The notes beneath the pieces were generated by a model, which saw only the letters and a list, made by a program, of their open reading frames with translations, was not told the DNA's origin and did no database searches. This document shows positions 46,270 to 56,905 of a DNA stretch of 64,000 nucleotides, piece by piece. The DNA comes from Sorghum bicolor (lineage: Eukaryota > Streptophyta > Magnoliopsida > Poales > Poaceae), in contig NC_012876.2 in NCBI RefSeq assembly GCF_000003195.3, positions 1,189,935 through 1,253,934 on the forward strand, in the 5' to 3' direction. Within the stretch, counting starts at the first letter, position 1, and each line of letters opens with the position of its first letter. A program made the translations under genes and the position numbers.

Positions 46270-48680
46270 ACCCACTCACGGCCACCGATGGCGACGGCCG
46301 GCAAGGCAATGCACCCACAACACAAACGGTAGTCCATCAGGGCCTACCATAGCAAAACCCTTCATTTTAGCTCTAGGGTCCAAGATGAAAGCAAAAGAAT
46401 AGAGCAAAGGTATGTCCCTCCAATATTTATTGTATTTGTCAATCATAGGTTGAATCACAGTTCTCAAATGAATGTCATTACCATAATTTTTCAAGTGTAT
46501 AGCAATCTTAACTAGGTAATGAAGCATAAGTGGAGATGTAGGATAGTAAACACCAGACAATGCAACAGTAGCATCATAGAACAGTTCAAGAAACACAAAA
46601 ATTTGAGCATCAGATATGTAGAGTTCCACCTTACTTCCATGTCCAACTGAAACTTCCTAGGCCTAATACCAGCTGCAATGCAAAGCCTTTTGTATGCTGC
46701 AATCCTCTTATTAGATGAGTTTAAAAATGATATTGCAACTCTAAAAACCTCAATCAAAGGTTTAAGAAAAGTAAGTGCCTCTTTGACAATTAGGTTGATT
46801 ATATGGCATGCACAACGCTGATGCAAGAACATAGTAGTAACTGAAGATTCAGGCTCAGGATCCTCTACAGGTACATCAAGACCAAGATATTTAGACAAAA
46901 CAGGTCTAAGTTTTTGCATAGCAGAAGCATTAGATGATGCATTGTCCAAAGTAACAGCAAACACTTTTTCAAGTACACCATAATCAGCAAGAACAGATGC
47001 AACTCTATCAGCAATGTTCTCACCATTGTGGGAACAATCAATAAGCACAAGACCAAGCACCCTCTTCTCTAGTTGCCAATCAGAGTTTATGTAATGAGCA
47101 ACTACACTCAGGTAGTCCTCTTTGGCTTTGCCAGACCATATATCAGAGGTTAAGCACACACAATTAATAGAATCAGAACTAAGTTTCTCGACAAGCTTAG
47201 CCTTTCTATCAGAAAACAATTTAGCTAAGTCTCTGGTGGTGGTTTGTGTAGAGACAGACTGAAACTTAGGATTATGAGCATTACGGATGTATTCCTCAAA
47301 TGCAGCAGATTCACCAAAACTTAGAGCAGCATCAGTCCTAGCAAGCAATCTAACAAGTTCATTACGAGCACGCATAGGACAATACTCCCAGTTTCGCATA
47401 GAACCATCAAGATTAAATGATATCTGTGATTGACTAAAAGCTCTGGTTTTCTCACGCCTAACAGGACACTTATCCCTGTGCCGACGGAGGGAACCAGTGC
47501 CAATTGCAGATCTAGCACAATACTCTTTTTTGCAGTGAATGCATATGGCTCCATACCTGACCTTCTTACCTTTCACCGTTTTGTAGAGCTTCTTGAAGTC
47601 GTTCCAGACGTCAGAGGTGGATGGACGTGTTACCTCGTTGCCGACGTTCTCAACGACTTCACCGTCCTCTGTTCGACCATCACCGTCAGCTTCAAGGTCG
47701 ACGTGGACTGGGTCTTCTCGATCTCGCCCTCCACCTACAGCATCACGCCCGAAGAGCTCTTCTAACTCCTCGTCGGCCATGTCGTCATCATCTTCATCCC
47801 CAGGGACGTCGCGCATCAGCTCCTGTTCTGCATACACAGCAGAGGCACTTGCCTCCTCCAATGATTCACAGACAGAGGGTGGCCTCAACCGGCTACGACT
47901 GCCAAAAGCAAAAGCAAGAGGAGACAACAGAGATTAGAAATAGAAGAGAAGAAGAAAAGAAGAACTAAAATAGAAATAGAAGAGGAGATTAGGGTTAGGG
48001 TTTACCTCGCATTTGCAGTCGGCGCCGGCGGCGACGGAGATGAAGCATCAGCTAAAGCTTGGAGCAGCTGTGGATCAGCAGACTTGCTTCTTCGGAGCTC
48101 CGTCTACGCGGCTGCCGCTGCGGCTGCGGCTGCCGGAGGCCGAAACGAAGAGTCGGGGTTGGGGATGCCGGTGAGCCGCCGGCGCCCCCCTCGCCCCTGC
48201 ACGTCCCTCGGCGCCACGGCTGACGGTGACGAGTGACGACGACGAGAGGAGAGGAGAGCCGGAGAACTGGAGAAGGAGAGCGCGCGGCGGAGCGGAGCGG
48301 GGGCGACGGCGGGGCTGCGCTGCGGGGGCCGGGGGGAATGAATTAGGTTTAGGGTTTGGGGGGGAATGGGGGAGGCTGGCTGCCTTATATACAGCGGGAG
48401 GGGAGGGGGGATGGAATGGAACGGACGGCCAGATCATTACTCGTTGCGGGATCCAACGGCTGAAAAAAAGGCCGTGCCGAAGCCGTGCCAGCCCCATTTC
48501 CGTGCCGTGTCGCGTGCCAGCCCATGGGCCGACTATGCGGCCCAGGCACGGGCACGGGGTCGTGTCGGGCCAGGCACGGGCACGGAGGACGCCGTGTCGG
48601 GCCGTTCCTGGGCCGTGTTTTTTCGTGTCGTGTTCGTTTCGGCCCATCGGGCTCGGCCCGTTTGGAAAACTATACATCAG
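46270..48680 (-). mobile_element. Decayed hAT-superfamily transposon
   Basis: The right side (48480-48680) has many copies of GGCACGG/CCGTGCC and GGGCC, typical subterminal repeats of grass hAT elements. The outer end, read on the minus strand, is TAGTTTTCCAAACGGGCCGA. The transposase remnant lies inside on the minus strand. No matching inverted repeat is seen at the left (about 46262), so that end is lost. Confidence 0.65.
46276..47927 (-). pseudogene. hAT transposase (zf-BED, RICESLEEPER/DAYSLEEPER-like), broken
   Basis: The first part (47927 down to about 46620) encodes an acidic N-terminus, a BED zinc finger (CIHCKKEYCA...GTGSLRRHRDKC) and the hAT core (CLTSDIWSGKAKEDYLSVVAHY, FLHQRCACHIINLIVKE, EVRWNSTYLMLK). 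At about 46620 the frame shifts: a second frame continues with FLELFYDATVALSGVYYPTS, NKYWRDIPLLYSFAFILDPR and stops at 46276, without the C-terminal hAT dimerisation domain. Compared with family order, a stretch after YLMLK is missing, so an internal deletion probably caused the shift. A probable upstream exon ends at about 48007 (GCGAG/GTAAAC). Non-functional. Describes a plant DNA transposon gene. Confidence 0.85.
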
Positions 48681-49052
48681 GCACGGATCCAACCCAATCA
48701 TGCGTTACCACGCAGCACCATGTACTATGTTCCTGCAGAAAGTGGCCTCAGATCAGTTTTGTATTGCCAAGTTGGCCAAAAGCATGCATGCATCACTGTT
48801 CATTTGAACTGATACGCATGCATGCTGCAGTTGTTCGTCGTGTCCTGTGTCTGTGGCAGATCTCTGCCTAGCAGAGACTATGCATGTGTTATTCCTAGTA
48901 GCTACGATATATATGTGTGTTTTTTTCTTCTTCAGATCAGAATTGTTATGCTTCAGTTGCATGACGCCATAAGGCACTGAGTGATGTGCAGTTCTTTTTG
49001 ACTACAGGAAGCAAGAAGATGTAACCAAGTAGGCCATTCTTGGCAACATGCA
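48681..49052. other. Intergenic, no supported feature
   Basis: CATGCATG-rich AT DNA between the hAT remnant and the peroxidase promoter. Confidence 0.5.
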
Positions 49053-49433
49053 TGGATGATGGATCTCTTAGTGGCCATGCATGTTTTGGTCTTTTGGGTT
49101 TCAGCCATGTACTGCACTATAGCACTAGCTGGAGACATCACCAGTACATGATATGGCGGATTGTTGATTACATATATATGTGTGATGTGTATAAAAACCA
49201 CGTTGCGTATTCGATTCAACAATATACTCTACATACGACAGTAATGGTTAAAGCAATACTATTCCTGATTGAACTCCTGATGTATGCACTGATTGCATTG
49301 GTCTGGTTGGCGCATTATAAATAGCTGCTCCCGGTGCACGTACTCTCCACACAGCAAGTGCTAGCTCACACTCGTTATTCTCTCGTCTTCTTCCTCTCCG
49401 GCCTCTCTTCTCACTCAATCGAGGTGCTGAGCG
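49053..49433 (+). promoter_or_regulatory. Peroxidase promoter and leader
   Basis: A TATA box (TATAAATAG, 49316-49324) lies 110 bp before the start codon. The 270 bp upstream of it are duplicated at 54541-54656 plus 55891-56026, including GTGGCCATGCATGTTTT, CATGTACTGCACT, ACCACGTTGCGTA, TTAAAGCAATACTA and TCCTGATTGAACTCCTGATG. Confidence 0.75.
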
Positions 49434-50393
49434 ATGATGGCGAAGATGATTGCGGCCAAGAACCTTGTGAAGCTCCTCGTCCTCCTGCAGGTGGCCGCCG
49501 GCGGCGGCGTGGCGGCGCTCAGCATGGACTACTACAGCATGAGCTGCCCGTTCGCGGAGATGATGGTCCGCAGCGTCGTCTACGACGCTCTCGCCAAGGA
49601 CCCCACCCTCGCCGGCAGCCTCCTGAGGCTGCACTTCCACGACTGCTTCGTGCAGGGCTGCGACGCGTCGGTGCTGATCGACTCGACGGACGGCAACACG
49701 GCGGAGAAAGACGCGCAGGCGAACAAGAGCCTGCGCGGCTTCGAGGTGATCGACCGCATCAAGGAGGTGCTGGAGTCGCAGTGCCCGGGCGTCGTCTCCT
49801 GCGCCGACGTCCTGGCTCTGGCGGCGCGCGACGCCGTGCTCCTCGCTCGGGGCCCCTACTACGGCGTGCCGCTGGGCCGCCGCGACGGGACGCGGTCGGT
49901 GGACTCGGACACCTTCACGGCGCTCCCGCCGCCCTTCTTCAACACGACGTCGCTCATCAAGCTCTTCGGCTCGCACGGGTTCACGGTGCAGGACCTGGTG
50001 GCGCTCTCCGGCGGCCACACGCTGGGGATCGCGCACTGCGGCAACTTCAAGGCCAGGCTCGCCGAGACGGACACGCTGGACGCCGCGCTGGGGTCGTCGC
50101 TCGGCGCCACCTGCGCCGCCAACGGGGACGACGGCGCCGCGCCGTTCGACCGGACCAGCACCAGGTTCGACACCGTCTACTACCGGGAGCTGCAGATGCG
50201 GCGAGGGCTCCTGAGCTCCGACCAGACGCTGTTCGAGTCGCCGGAGACCAAGGGCATCGTCAACATGTTCGCCATGAACCAGGCATACTTCTTCTACGCG
50301 TTCCAGCAGGGGATGCTCAAGATGGGGCAGCTCGACCTCAAGGAAGGCGACGAGGGTGAGATCAGGCACACGTGCGGGGTCATCAACTCCTAG
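49434..50393 (+). CDS. Class III secretory peroxidase (intronless)
   Basis: A single 319-aa exon. Residues 1 to about 29 form a signal peptide. Distal haem motif RLHFHDCFVQGCDAS gives Arg65, His69 and the calcium ligand Asp70; proximal His195 lies in LSGGHTLGIAHC. The eight conserved cysteines are present (38, 71, 76, 117, 123, 202, 227, 314), fitting the four family disulfides. It should oxidise phenolics with hydrogen peroxide in the wall or apoplast (lignification, defence). The first two ATGs (49434, 49446) are in frame; the upstream one is used here. Most class III genes have up to three introns; this one has none. A TATA box is 110 bp upstream. The promoter, but not the gene, occurs again at 54.5-56 kb. 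Confidence 0.96.
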   Translation: MMAKMIAAKNLVKLLVLLQVAAGGGVAALSMDYYSMSCPFAEMMVRSVVYDALAKDPTLAGSLLRLHFHDCFVQGCDASVLIDSTDGNTAEKDAQANKSLRGFEVIDRIKEVLESQCPGVVSCADVLALAARDAVLLARGPYYGVPLGRRDGTRSVDSDTFTALPPPFFNTTSLIKLFGSHGFTVQDLVALSGGHTLGIAHCGNFKARLAETDTLDAALGSSLGATCAANGDDGAAPFDRTSTRFDTVYYRELQMRRGLLSSDQTLFESPETKGIVNMFAMNQAYFFYAFQQGMLKMGQLDLKEGDEGEIRHTCGVINS

Positions 50394-52965
50394 GCAACTG
50401 CTGGTATACGTGTGGCTGCTGTGTCGTCAGCAAAAGTGTGTGTGCAATTGTGTGCTTAATTATATGCAATGCAAGTATATGTAGGTATCATGGTATATGT
50501 GTAGCTTGTAAAAGTAAAACAAAGCATGATGCATCATGGCACTGGTGTATGATACATGTGCCCATATGCATACCCTGATAGGAACTACTAAGAATGAAGC
50601 TCTTGATGAAGCAAAATAATAATGCAAGGATACTACACTATATATATTGTGTACTGCAACAAATAATTGAAGGAAGAAGAATCTAGAGTCTGTCTGCTTG
50701 TGTATAAAAATGCATGTTCTTATCATTGGGTAGCATCGCGCTATCCCTAGCATTTTGGTGGCCTGGTGCAAAAATTCAAAATGAGGCCATAAGTATAAGA
50801 ACAGTATAACTTCTTGATTACATCAGAGGAAATGTGCCATCCATTCAGTTTCCCTTGTTATAAAATCTTCAGTAAGATCTTCCCGGTACAGAAAATGTAC
50901 AACTTGACACAAAACTATACCAAGAAGCAATTGTACATCAAAGACAAACTTCATTCGATCGTCCACTGCTTGTCCAAGCTTAAAAATTGGACTGAAAAGG
51001 TGGGAAGGGAAAGGGACGCCTGCAAATATTACCCTCTCCGCCATACAAGGCTTAAGACCAAAAAAAGCCACTTTGTTTCTTGCAACCAAATCTATATTTG
51101 CTTCAAATATAGATTCATTTTATTTCTCAAGAAAAAAAATCATATTTGCTTCAAAATAACAACAGTAGGATCCAAAAACAATAGCATAGTAAATTTTTAT
51201 CTCTATGTTTATTCATTATTATACAATAAGTTAAATTCCGGTCATGCAATTGTACAAAACAAGCAATCCAATTTCTGATAATCAAACTGAAGAGCATAAT
51301 TTCACATTATGCAATCTGCAAGGGAAAAATTGGGACATGAAGACATCACCATGTCCATCCTGACGAGCTCGAATATGCTGCCAGATTGATGCCCAAATTC
51401 ACATCTCCCAGCTTTGATGTCCCAGTCCCACCATAGTGGTCTCATCCAGATGCAGGAGACGTCTCTGCCCAGGTCGAAATCCATCATCTGGATGCAAAAT
51501 GCCCCAAAAATATTTTTGGTGGTTCTGAAGTCCTTACAGATATAAATCAGGAATATGTCTGTATCGTGAAAGGGGCTATGAGTTCCCCATCTTTTGCCAA
51601 AGCTCTAATAATAAGCATCTAGGGCATCTAATTCCTAAAAAGGGATCGCCACAAGTAAATCAATTCCACCCAAAACTACAATCAAATAGTCATACAACAT
51701 CTGCACCAACTAACTGCGAATCTATACAAAGAGCTGACGAAACATACTTGTAGATCAGAAGAAGTCTGAGCCTCTGGTAGCAGCAACACCAAACCAGTTA
51801 TACAAAGAGATGAAAAAATAGAGCAGGGACTGCAACCTACATCCTTTAGTTTGTCTTGATCATAGGAAGCGTCATCCTTCTCAATCTCGTCCTTTTTCTT
51901 ATCCTATAAAGAGTCACCCTTCTGGACAATAAGGGCATAGTTGAGAATCTATTTCAAAACGGAGAGGTGTATCGTAGCTGTTTAATCTAATGGTACTAAC
52001 CATCGTGATGGAGCACGCTCTATGCACTGTGATGGAATGGGAAAAGAGATAAGTATATTAAGTTTAAGTTACAAGTGGAGATCAAGGGAGGGAATGTTGA
52101 AAGTGGTGGGAAGCACCACCCAACCATCTCAACCGCAATGGATCAGAGGTATGTGTCTCTTGCCAAGTAATCATCCTAGAAACACAACTAACAATCCAAA
52201 TCCAATCCATTCAAATTTCAGAAATTGAGTTCTTTATACCAATAAAAGAAGATAACCACTATCAATTCCTGGATGGATCTCGGCTCTAGTCGAATTAGTC
52301 ACAAGAAGAGGAAGAGTGGCAGAGTTGCTGCACAAGGATTTATGATGTTACACCCGAAAGAATGGAGTTGCTGCTAAAATCCAAACCCTAGAAAGATAAA
52401 GAAGGATGAACAAGAGCAAAGGAATCTAAAAGAAGAGCAAGGTTCACCTCATCACCCAAGTCGAGAGGTGGCAGCGGCTAGGGCAGGTGCGCAACCTCGC
52501 GTCCTTTGATGTCACCGTGATGGGGCGAGGGGTGCTGGGAAGAGGAGGGAGGAGCGACAGGTGCTGGCGAGGGCAGGTCACTGGTGAGCGAGGGAGAGGT
52601 GTCCGCGGCTAGGGCCGAGGACTGTGCAGCCTCGCGGAGTTTAGAGTCGCCACATGCGGGTTCGGACGCACATGGGAGGAGGAGCCACAATTACCATACT
52701 AACATTCCACTCATAAAATAAAATAGAGCTAATAACATGCTTAGGAACCAAGAGGAACATGAAGTACATCCGACCACTGTAAAAGAGCTCAATATGATAT
52801 ACTCCCTCCATTCGAAATGATAAGATATTTTGAGTTTATTTAGATACATTGGTTTTATTCATGCATATATATATATGCATGAGTAGTTCAAACGGAGGTC
52901 GTGCCGTCGTCGATGGATCTCTCGTGGCTGGTACGTCCTCGTGGTCATCGATCTGGTTTATTGAT
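50394..52965. other. Intergenic with possible decayed minus-strand gene fragments
   Basis: Three minus-strand pieces look mildly gene-like: 52690-52478 (Ser/Pro/Ala-rich), 51905-51848 (TATAG acceptor, then a charged stretch DKKKDEIEKDDASYDQDK) and 51487-51302 (a Trp/Cys-containing frame). I cannot join them into a gene nor name a family. A Stowaway half-element (CTCCCTCCATTCGAAATG) is at 52802. The rest is AT-rich. Confidence 0.3.
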
Positions 52966-53537
52966 TCATTTGCAGCAGTCGCAGCTGAGAAAATTGCACT
53001 TGCCGCGGTTGTAGCCCTTGTCTCGGCAGCAGTCGTCGCACTTGTCCGCATCCAAGCACAAGAAAATTGGATGGCCACCGCAACTGTCGTCTGCGATGCT
53101 TTCGCATGTTTCAGCTCCCACCAGCATCTTGTTGCCCTCATCTGCTTCATTGAATCGTTGTATTGTACGTACCCATGCATCCATGCATCCATCCGTCCAT
53201 GCATGCAACAAAATTGTACATATATAGCAAAGTATATTATTGGCTACTACTCGAGATCAGGATTTATTAAATTCTTGGCCATGCATTTAATTTGACAAAA
53301 ATCATAAGCAGGGTTACCCATTTTTTTAATTCTCTCGGATTTCAGAGAGAGAGAAAAATTCCGGGCAAAAATGAAATGTATTTTGGAGCAAATTTATTTG
53401 AATGGAAAGGAAGTGTGGTATATATATGATCATGTAATTAACTTGAGAGAAGAGCAACCCCGGGACTTACGAGATGCGACGAGGACCATGGCCAACAGGA
53501 GGAAAGGGAACAGGAGATTATTCTTCGTCGCGGCCAT
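52966..53537 (-). CDS. Secreted cysteine-rich defensin-like peptide (two exons, 80 aa)
   Basis: Exon 1 (53537-53471) encodes a signal peptide (MAATKNNLLFPFLLLAMVLV AS, residues 1-22); exon 2 (53141-52966) encodes the mature peptide. The intron breaks the codon of residue 23, has donor CTC/GTAAGT and acceptor GAAGCAG, and lies just after the signal peptide as in most plant defensin-like genes. The mature part has ten cysteines: C35-x7-C43-x7-C51-x5-C57-x2-C60C61-x9-C71-x4-C76-x-C78C79. The C-terminal block KCDDCCRDKGYNRGKC...CDCC resembles the CSab arrangement with a G-x-C before CxC. Role is probably antimicrobial or signalling, inferred only from family. A TATA-like TATATATA lies near 53700. 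A longer plus-strand open frame over the same DNA lacks any such features. Confidence 0.8.
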
Positions 53538-54540
53538 CGATCACCTGCTGCTCTTATGAAAAGCTAGCTATACCTCTCTCTTCTCCGTATTGTGATTTGT
53601 GAATAATGAGGAGTATATCATATACAGTATATGAGACTATGAGAGACTCTGGAAATGCTGGCCGCTCCTCACTACCAACTAGTACCACCACACCAAGGCT
53701 ATATATATACATATAAGTAACAGTGTATTTTATAGGGTTTTCATGACAGACGATGGGATTCTTTATTTCGTGAGATCTGGTAATATACTAGCTACACAGG
53801 GCAATTAAATACGAAATTGGGGAATCACATCGGTTGATTGCTTTTTATTTCCTTCATTCAAAACACAATAAATAGATTGATCTGGAGCTCTTTATTATTT
53901 GTAAAAATGAAAAAAAAATAAATCTCACTACTACATGAAAGATTTTGGGCAGTGTTTCCAAAATGGCCTTGGAAGCGGGCGGTCCGGTTGCCCGTCTCGG
54001 TTAGGGCACTCACGATGCAAGACTCTATCACAGAGTCCAAGACAATTAATTACATATTATTTATGGTATTTTGCTGATGTGGCAGCATATTTATTGAAGA
54101 AAGAGGTAGAAAAAATAAAACTCCAAATCTTATTTAGACTCTAAGTCCACATTGTTCGAGGTAATAAATAACTTTAAACTCTATGCTGTATTGTGAGTGC
54201 CCTTATTCGAGGCAGAGCAGCCGGACCAGCGACCACCTCGGTTAATGCTACCACTAATAATAATCTATTTTGGCAAAATTAATGTCGAATTTGTGCTATA
54301 TAACACCAAGAGGAAAACCTGTAGGATTTTGCAAAACACTAATAAAAGAAAACTCAACACATTAAGTACTTGCTTGTTTGGATGTACCTAAAGTCCATGC
54401 CAATCCACATGGTTTACGAGGGATTATGGAAGAAAATTAGTCCAACCCAACATGCCCTAACGGAATTCCTTGAGCAGAACCCAAGCTTCTTTTGTCACTA
54501 CCTAACATTAAGCCTCGGTACAAAAGCCAAAGAATAAAAA
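53538..54540. other. Intergenic; CACTA-like end and Tourist MITE
   Basis: CACTACTACATGAAAG at 53928 looks like a CACTA-type terminus, with a related inverted GGTCCGG/CCGGACC pair on both sides of the MITE at 54004-54202. The remainder is AT-rich with no gene. Confidence 0.4.
54004..54202. repeat. Tourist-type MITE, 199 bp
   Basis: Terminal repeats GGGCACTCACGATGCA and GGGCACTCACAATACA (minus strand) are flanked by TTA at 54001-54003 and 54203-54205, the PIF/Harbinger target duplication. Confidence 0.8.
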
Positions 54541-56026
54541 TGGATGATTGATCTCCTAGTGGCCATGCATGTTTTTGGGTTCCATCCATGTACTGCACTC
54601 ACTACAGCACTAGCTAGAGGCACCACCAGTACAAGATAAGGTGGATTGATTATGTATCTATATTTATACCTAATACTAAAGAGGCAGAATTTTTGGTCCT
54701 CTTTTTTTGGTCCAGCCGTGAATCGCCATCTCTATCTCGGTCTCAACTGCCGATTTGTTTTTCACACGTTGTCAACTGAGATTAGTAGTAGGGAAGAGAA
54801 TAGAAAGAAATTTAGGGTTCCATATGTAAATGCTAGAGAGAAAGAAAATATGAGAGGGTCTTAATAGTTTTTGAATTATATCAGAGTTCTTGATGTAAAA
54901 TGTCTACATCTGAGTGGGTCTTTCCTGGTGGGCTTCTTTTTCGACTGAGCTGAATCCTTGCAATTGGGCTAACATCGTTGTGGGCTGGACCAAGGCCTTT
55001 TTTTTTTCCCTTTTTCGGTCTTTTTTCAATAAAAAGACAGATCTTGCAAAATTTGCCAAAAATCATAGAAAAATATAAAAAAATGCTAAACTAGTTTTGT
55101 TAGCTTCATTAAAATGTGATCTATTCATAGATGTTATGAGTCTTATTAGGTAGTAGAGGTGGCCGAGGAGTATGAGGAGATCCTCATTGTTGGTCTTCAT
55201 AAAGCCTTCACGAACTATTCGATGTTCAGTTCGTCCAAGGCAAGCCCCAATGCACAACTTCTACTTTTAAGCACTTGTATTTGCTTTGTACATTATGTTT
55301 TGATTTTAGGAGAAGGATTTACACCATTTGATGTAGTTATGGTTAGAAACAAAACTTACTTTTACTATAATATGGATTAGTCAACAATACAACTAATTAT
55401 TTCGTGAACCAGAATCTTGGCAGATTATTATCCAATGAAATCTAAAAAATGTATATTTATATAATTCTTGACGAGGACTGCAATGTGAAAATTCAAGAGA
55501 GGTCTTAATCATTGGTGGATAGACCAATCCTTGACACATTGATTACAGATATTGATAAGATGCATAAAAAAAGCTAGAAAGTCGATATTGAGTCATAGAA
55601 ACACATGAGTATTATGAAAAAAAAATAAAGTTATGATATATTTATAGCAAAATAATCATGCACTTTGCAATGGAAGAAAAAAAATACCAAGGTGTATTTT
55701 AATTTGATACCAATTTAATAACACATTGTTATTTATTGTCAGTATTAACTTATATTATGGATGTTATGGTCATCATTATAAAATAAATTATAAAAGAATA
55801 AAACATAATTAGATATATACCATTCACGTTACCGTTTTGCATAAATACTTAGTTTTTTCTTTCATTGCAACGTACAATTATATTTGCTAGTATATTTATA
55901 AAAAACCACGTTGCGTAGATTCAAGAATATGCTCTATGCTATATGACAATAATAGTTAAAGCAATACTAGTCCTGATTGAACTCCTGATGCGCGTGCAAT
56001 GATTTGCATTGGTTGGCGCATTATAA
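54541..56026 (+). repeat. Second copy of the peroxidase promoter, split by a Helitron, no gene attached
   Basis: 54541-54656 plus 55891-56026 together match 49053-49322 of the peroxidase promoter in order: TCTCCTAGTGGCCATGCATG, ATGTACTGCACT, ACCACGTTGCGTA, TTAAAGCAATACTA, CTGATTGAACTCCTGATG and GGTTGGCGCATTATAAA. After the TATA region the similarity stops and no peroxidase sequence follows. Confidence 0.85.
54657..55890 (+). mobile_element. Helitron (1,234 bp), ends defined by an empty site
   Basis: Starts TCTATATTTATACCTAATAC after GTA and ends TGCAACGTACAATTATATTT followed by GCTAG before a T. The paralogous promoter at 49166-49190 is uninterrupted (GATTACATATATATGTG), so the insertion point lies between A and T with no target duplication, exactly as for Helitrons. 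It carries no Rep/helicase and no recognisable gene. A 3'-related copy is at 34400-34715 and a 5'-related start at 58646. Confidence 0.85.
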
Positions 56027-56905
56027 AAAAACCAGTCTCAATACATATTTTATGAGAGTGTCATGCACATTAAATAGGGTACCACACAAGCAAAATTGCT
56101 GACTTGACAGAGTCATTAAATGAAGAAGTTTCATTAGATGAGACAGCATGAAACTCATGTGGCTCGGTTACCTAGCTTATAATTTTGGTAACTGTGCATT
56201 GAGACTGGCCTAAGTATTAGTATTTTATTTTTTCTATATATATTAAGTTTTGTGACTATTTAAATCCAAAAAGTGCCTCCTTGACTTAGAGTGAGTAGTC
56301 CAGATGTTCTTTTTGTCTAATCCAAAAAATGCTAGTGTTAGACCAGTGTCTTTGAAAAGCCATGCAGCCACCCAAATGGCTTCTGTTTGGGACTTTGTGC
56401 GCTGGCCGCTGGGGAGCCTACTCTTGCAGTCTTGCTGGGTATTCCATGCATGAAGCATGCATGCGTCTGCTCTGGTTCATTCTTTGCTTGGGCATCGGAG
56501 AAGAACAAAGATGGATTGTTGCTCTCTGCTAAACTGGCCGAAAAGGCCGGAGACAATATTCCATCATCCAGTACAGTACAGCTTGCCGAATGTCCAGATA
56601 AAAAGAAAAGCATGCGTGTTCGTTTCTTGCAAAGCTGCTGGGGTTGGCCGTAGAGAGGATTCTATAACTGCTGCTTAGAGCCATCGCGCACCGTGCACAC
56701 ACTCCCCAGCTGATCGATCGAGGCGGCGTAAACCAAGTGCTTTGCTAAGCACTTGGTTTGCTTAGCAAAGCGAGACGTACTTCGTCGTTCTTCATTCATC
56801 CAGTACATATTCATTCCGGCCACACAGAAACTATATATATACATACATATATACAAGTACAACTAACTAGCTAGGGTACAAATAAACACACACGTACATA
56901 TAATC
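56027..56905 (+). promoter_or_regulatory. Upstream region of the NLR gene
   Basis: A TATA-like CTATATATATACATAC lies at about 56830, 75 bp before the start codon. A short perfect hairpin, CCAAGTGCTTTGCTAAGCAC then TTGG with TTGCTTAGCAAAGC, lies at 56734-56770. A 90-codon frame on each strand (56240-56680) has no known motif. Nothing else can be supported. Confidence 0.45.

Noticed and set aside
49248..50369. 373-codon minus-strand frame opposite the peroxidase, and a 341-codon frame in another plus register
   Set aside because: Shadows of the GC-rich peroxidase exon; the true frame carries all catalytic residues.
52849..53295. 148-codon plus-strand frame
   Set aside because: It has no known motif, whereas the opposite strand holds a spliced signal peptide plus cysteine-rich exon.
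56734..56770. Short perfect hairpin upstream of the NLR as a possible microRNA precursor
   Set aside because: The stem is too short for a plant precursor and the sequence matches no small RNA that I know; it is more likely a remnant of the TTTGCCAAG-type CACTA repeats.
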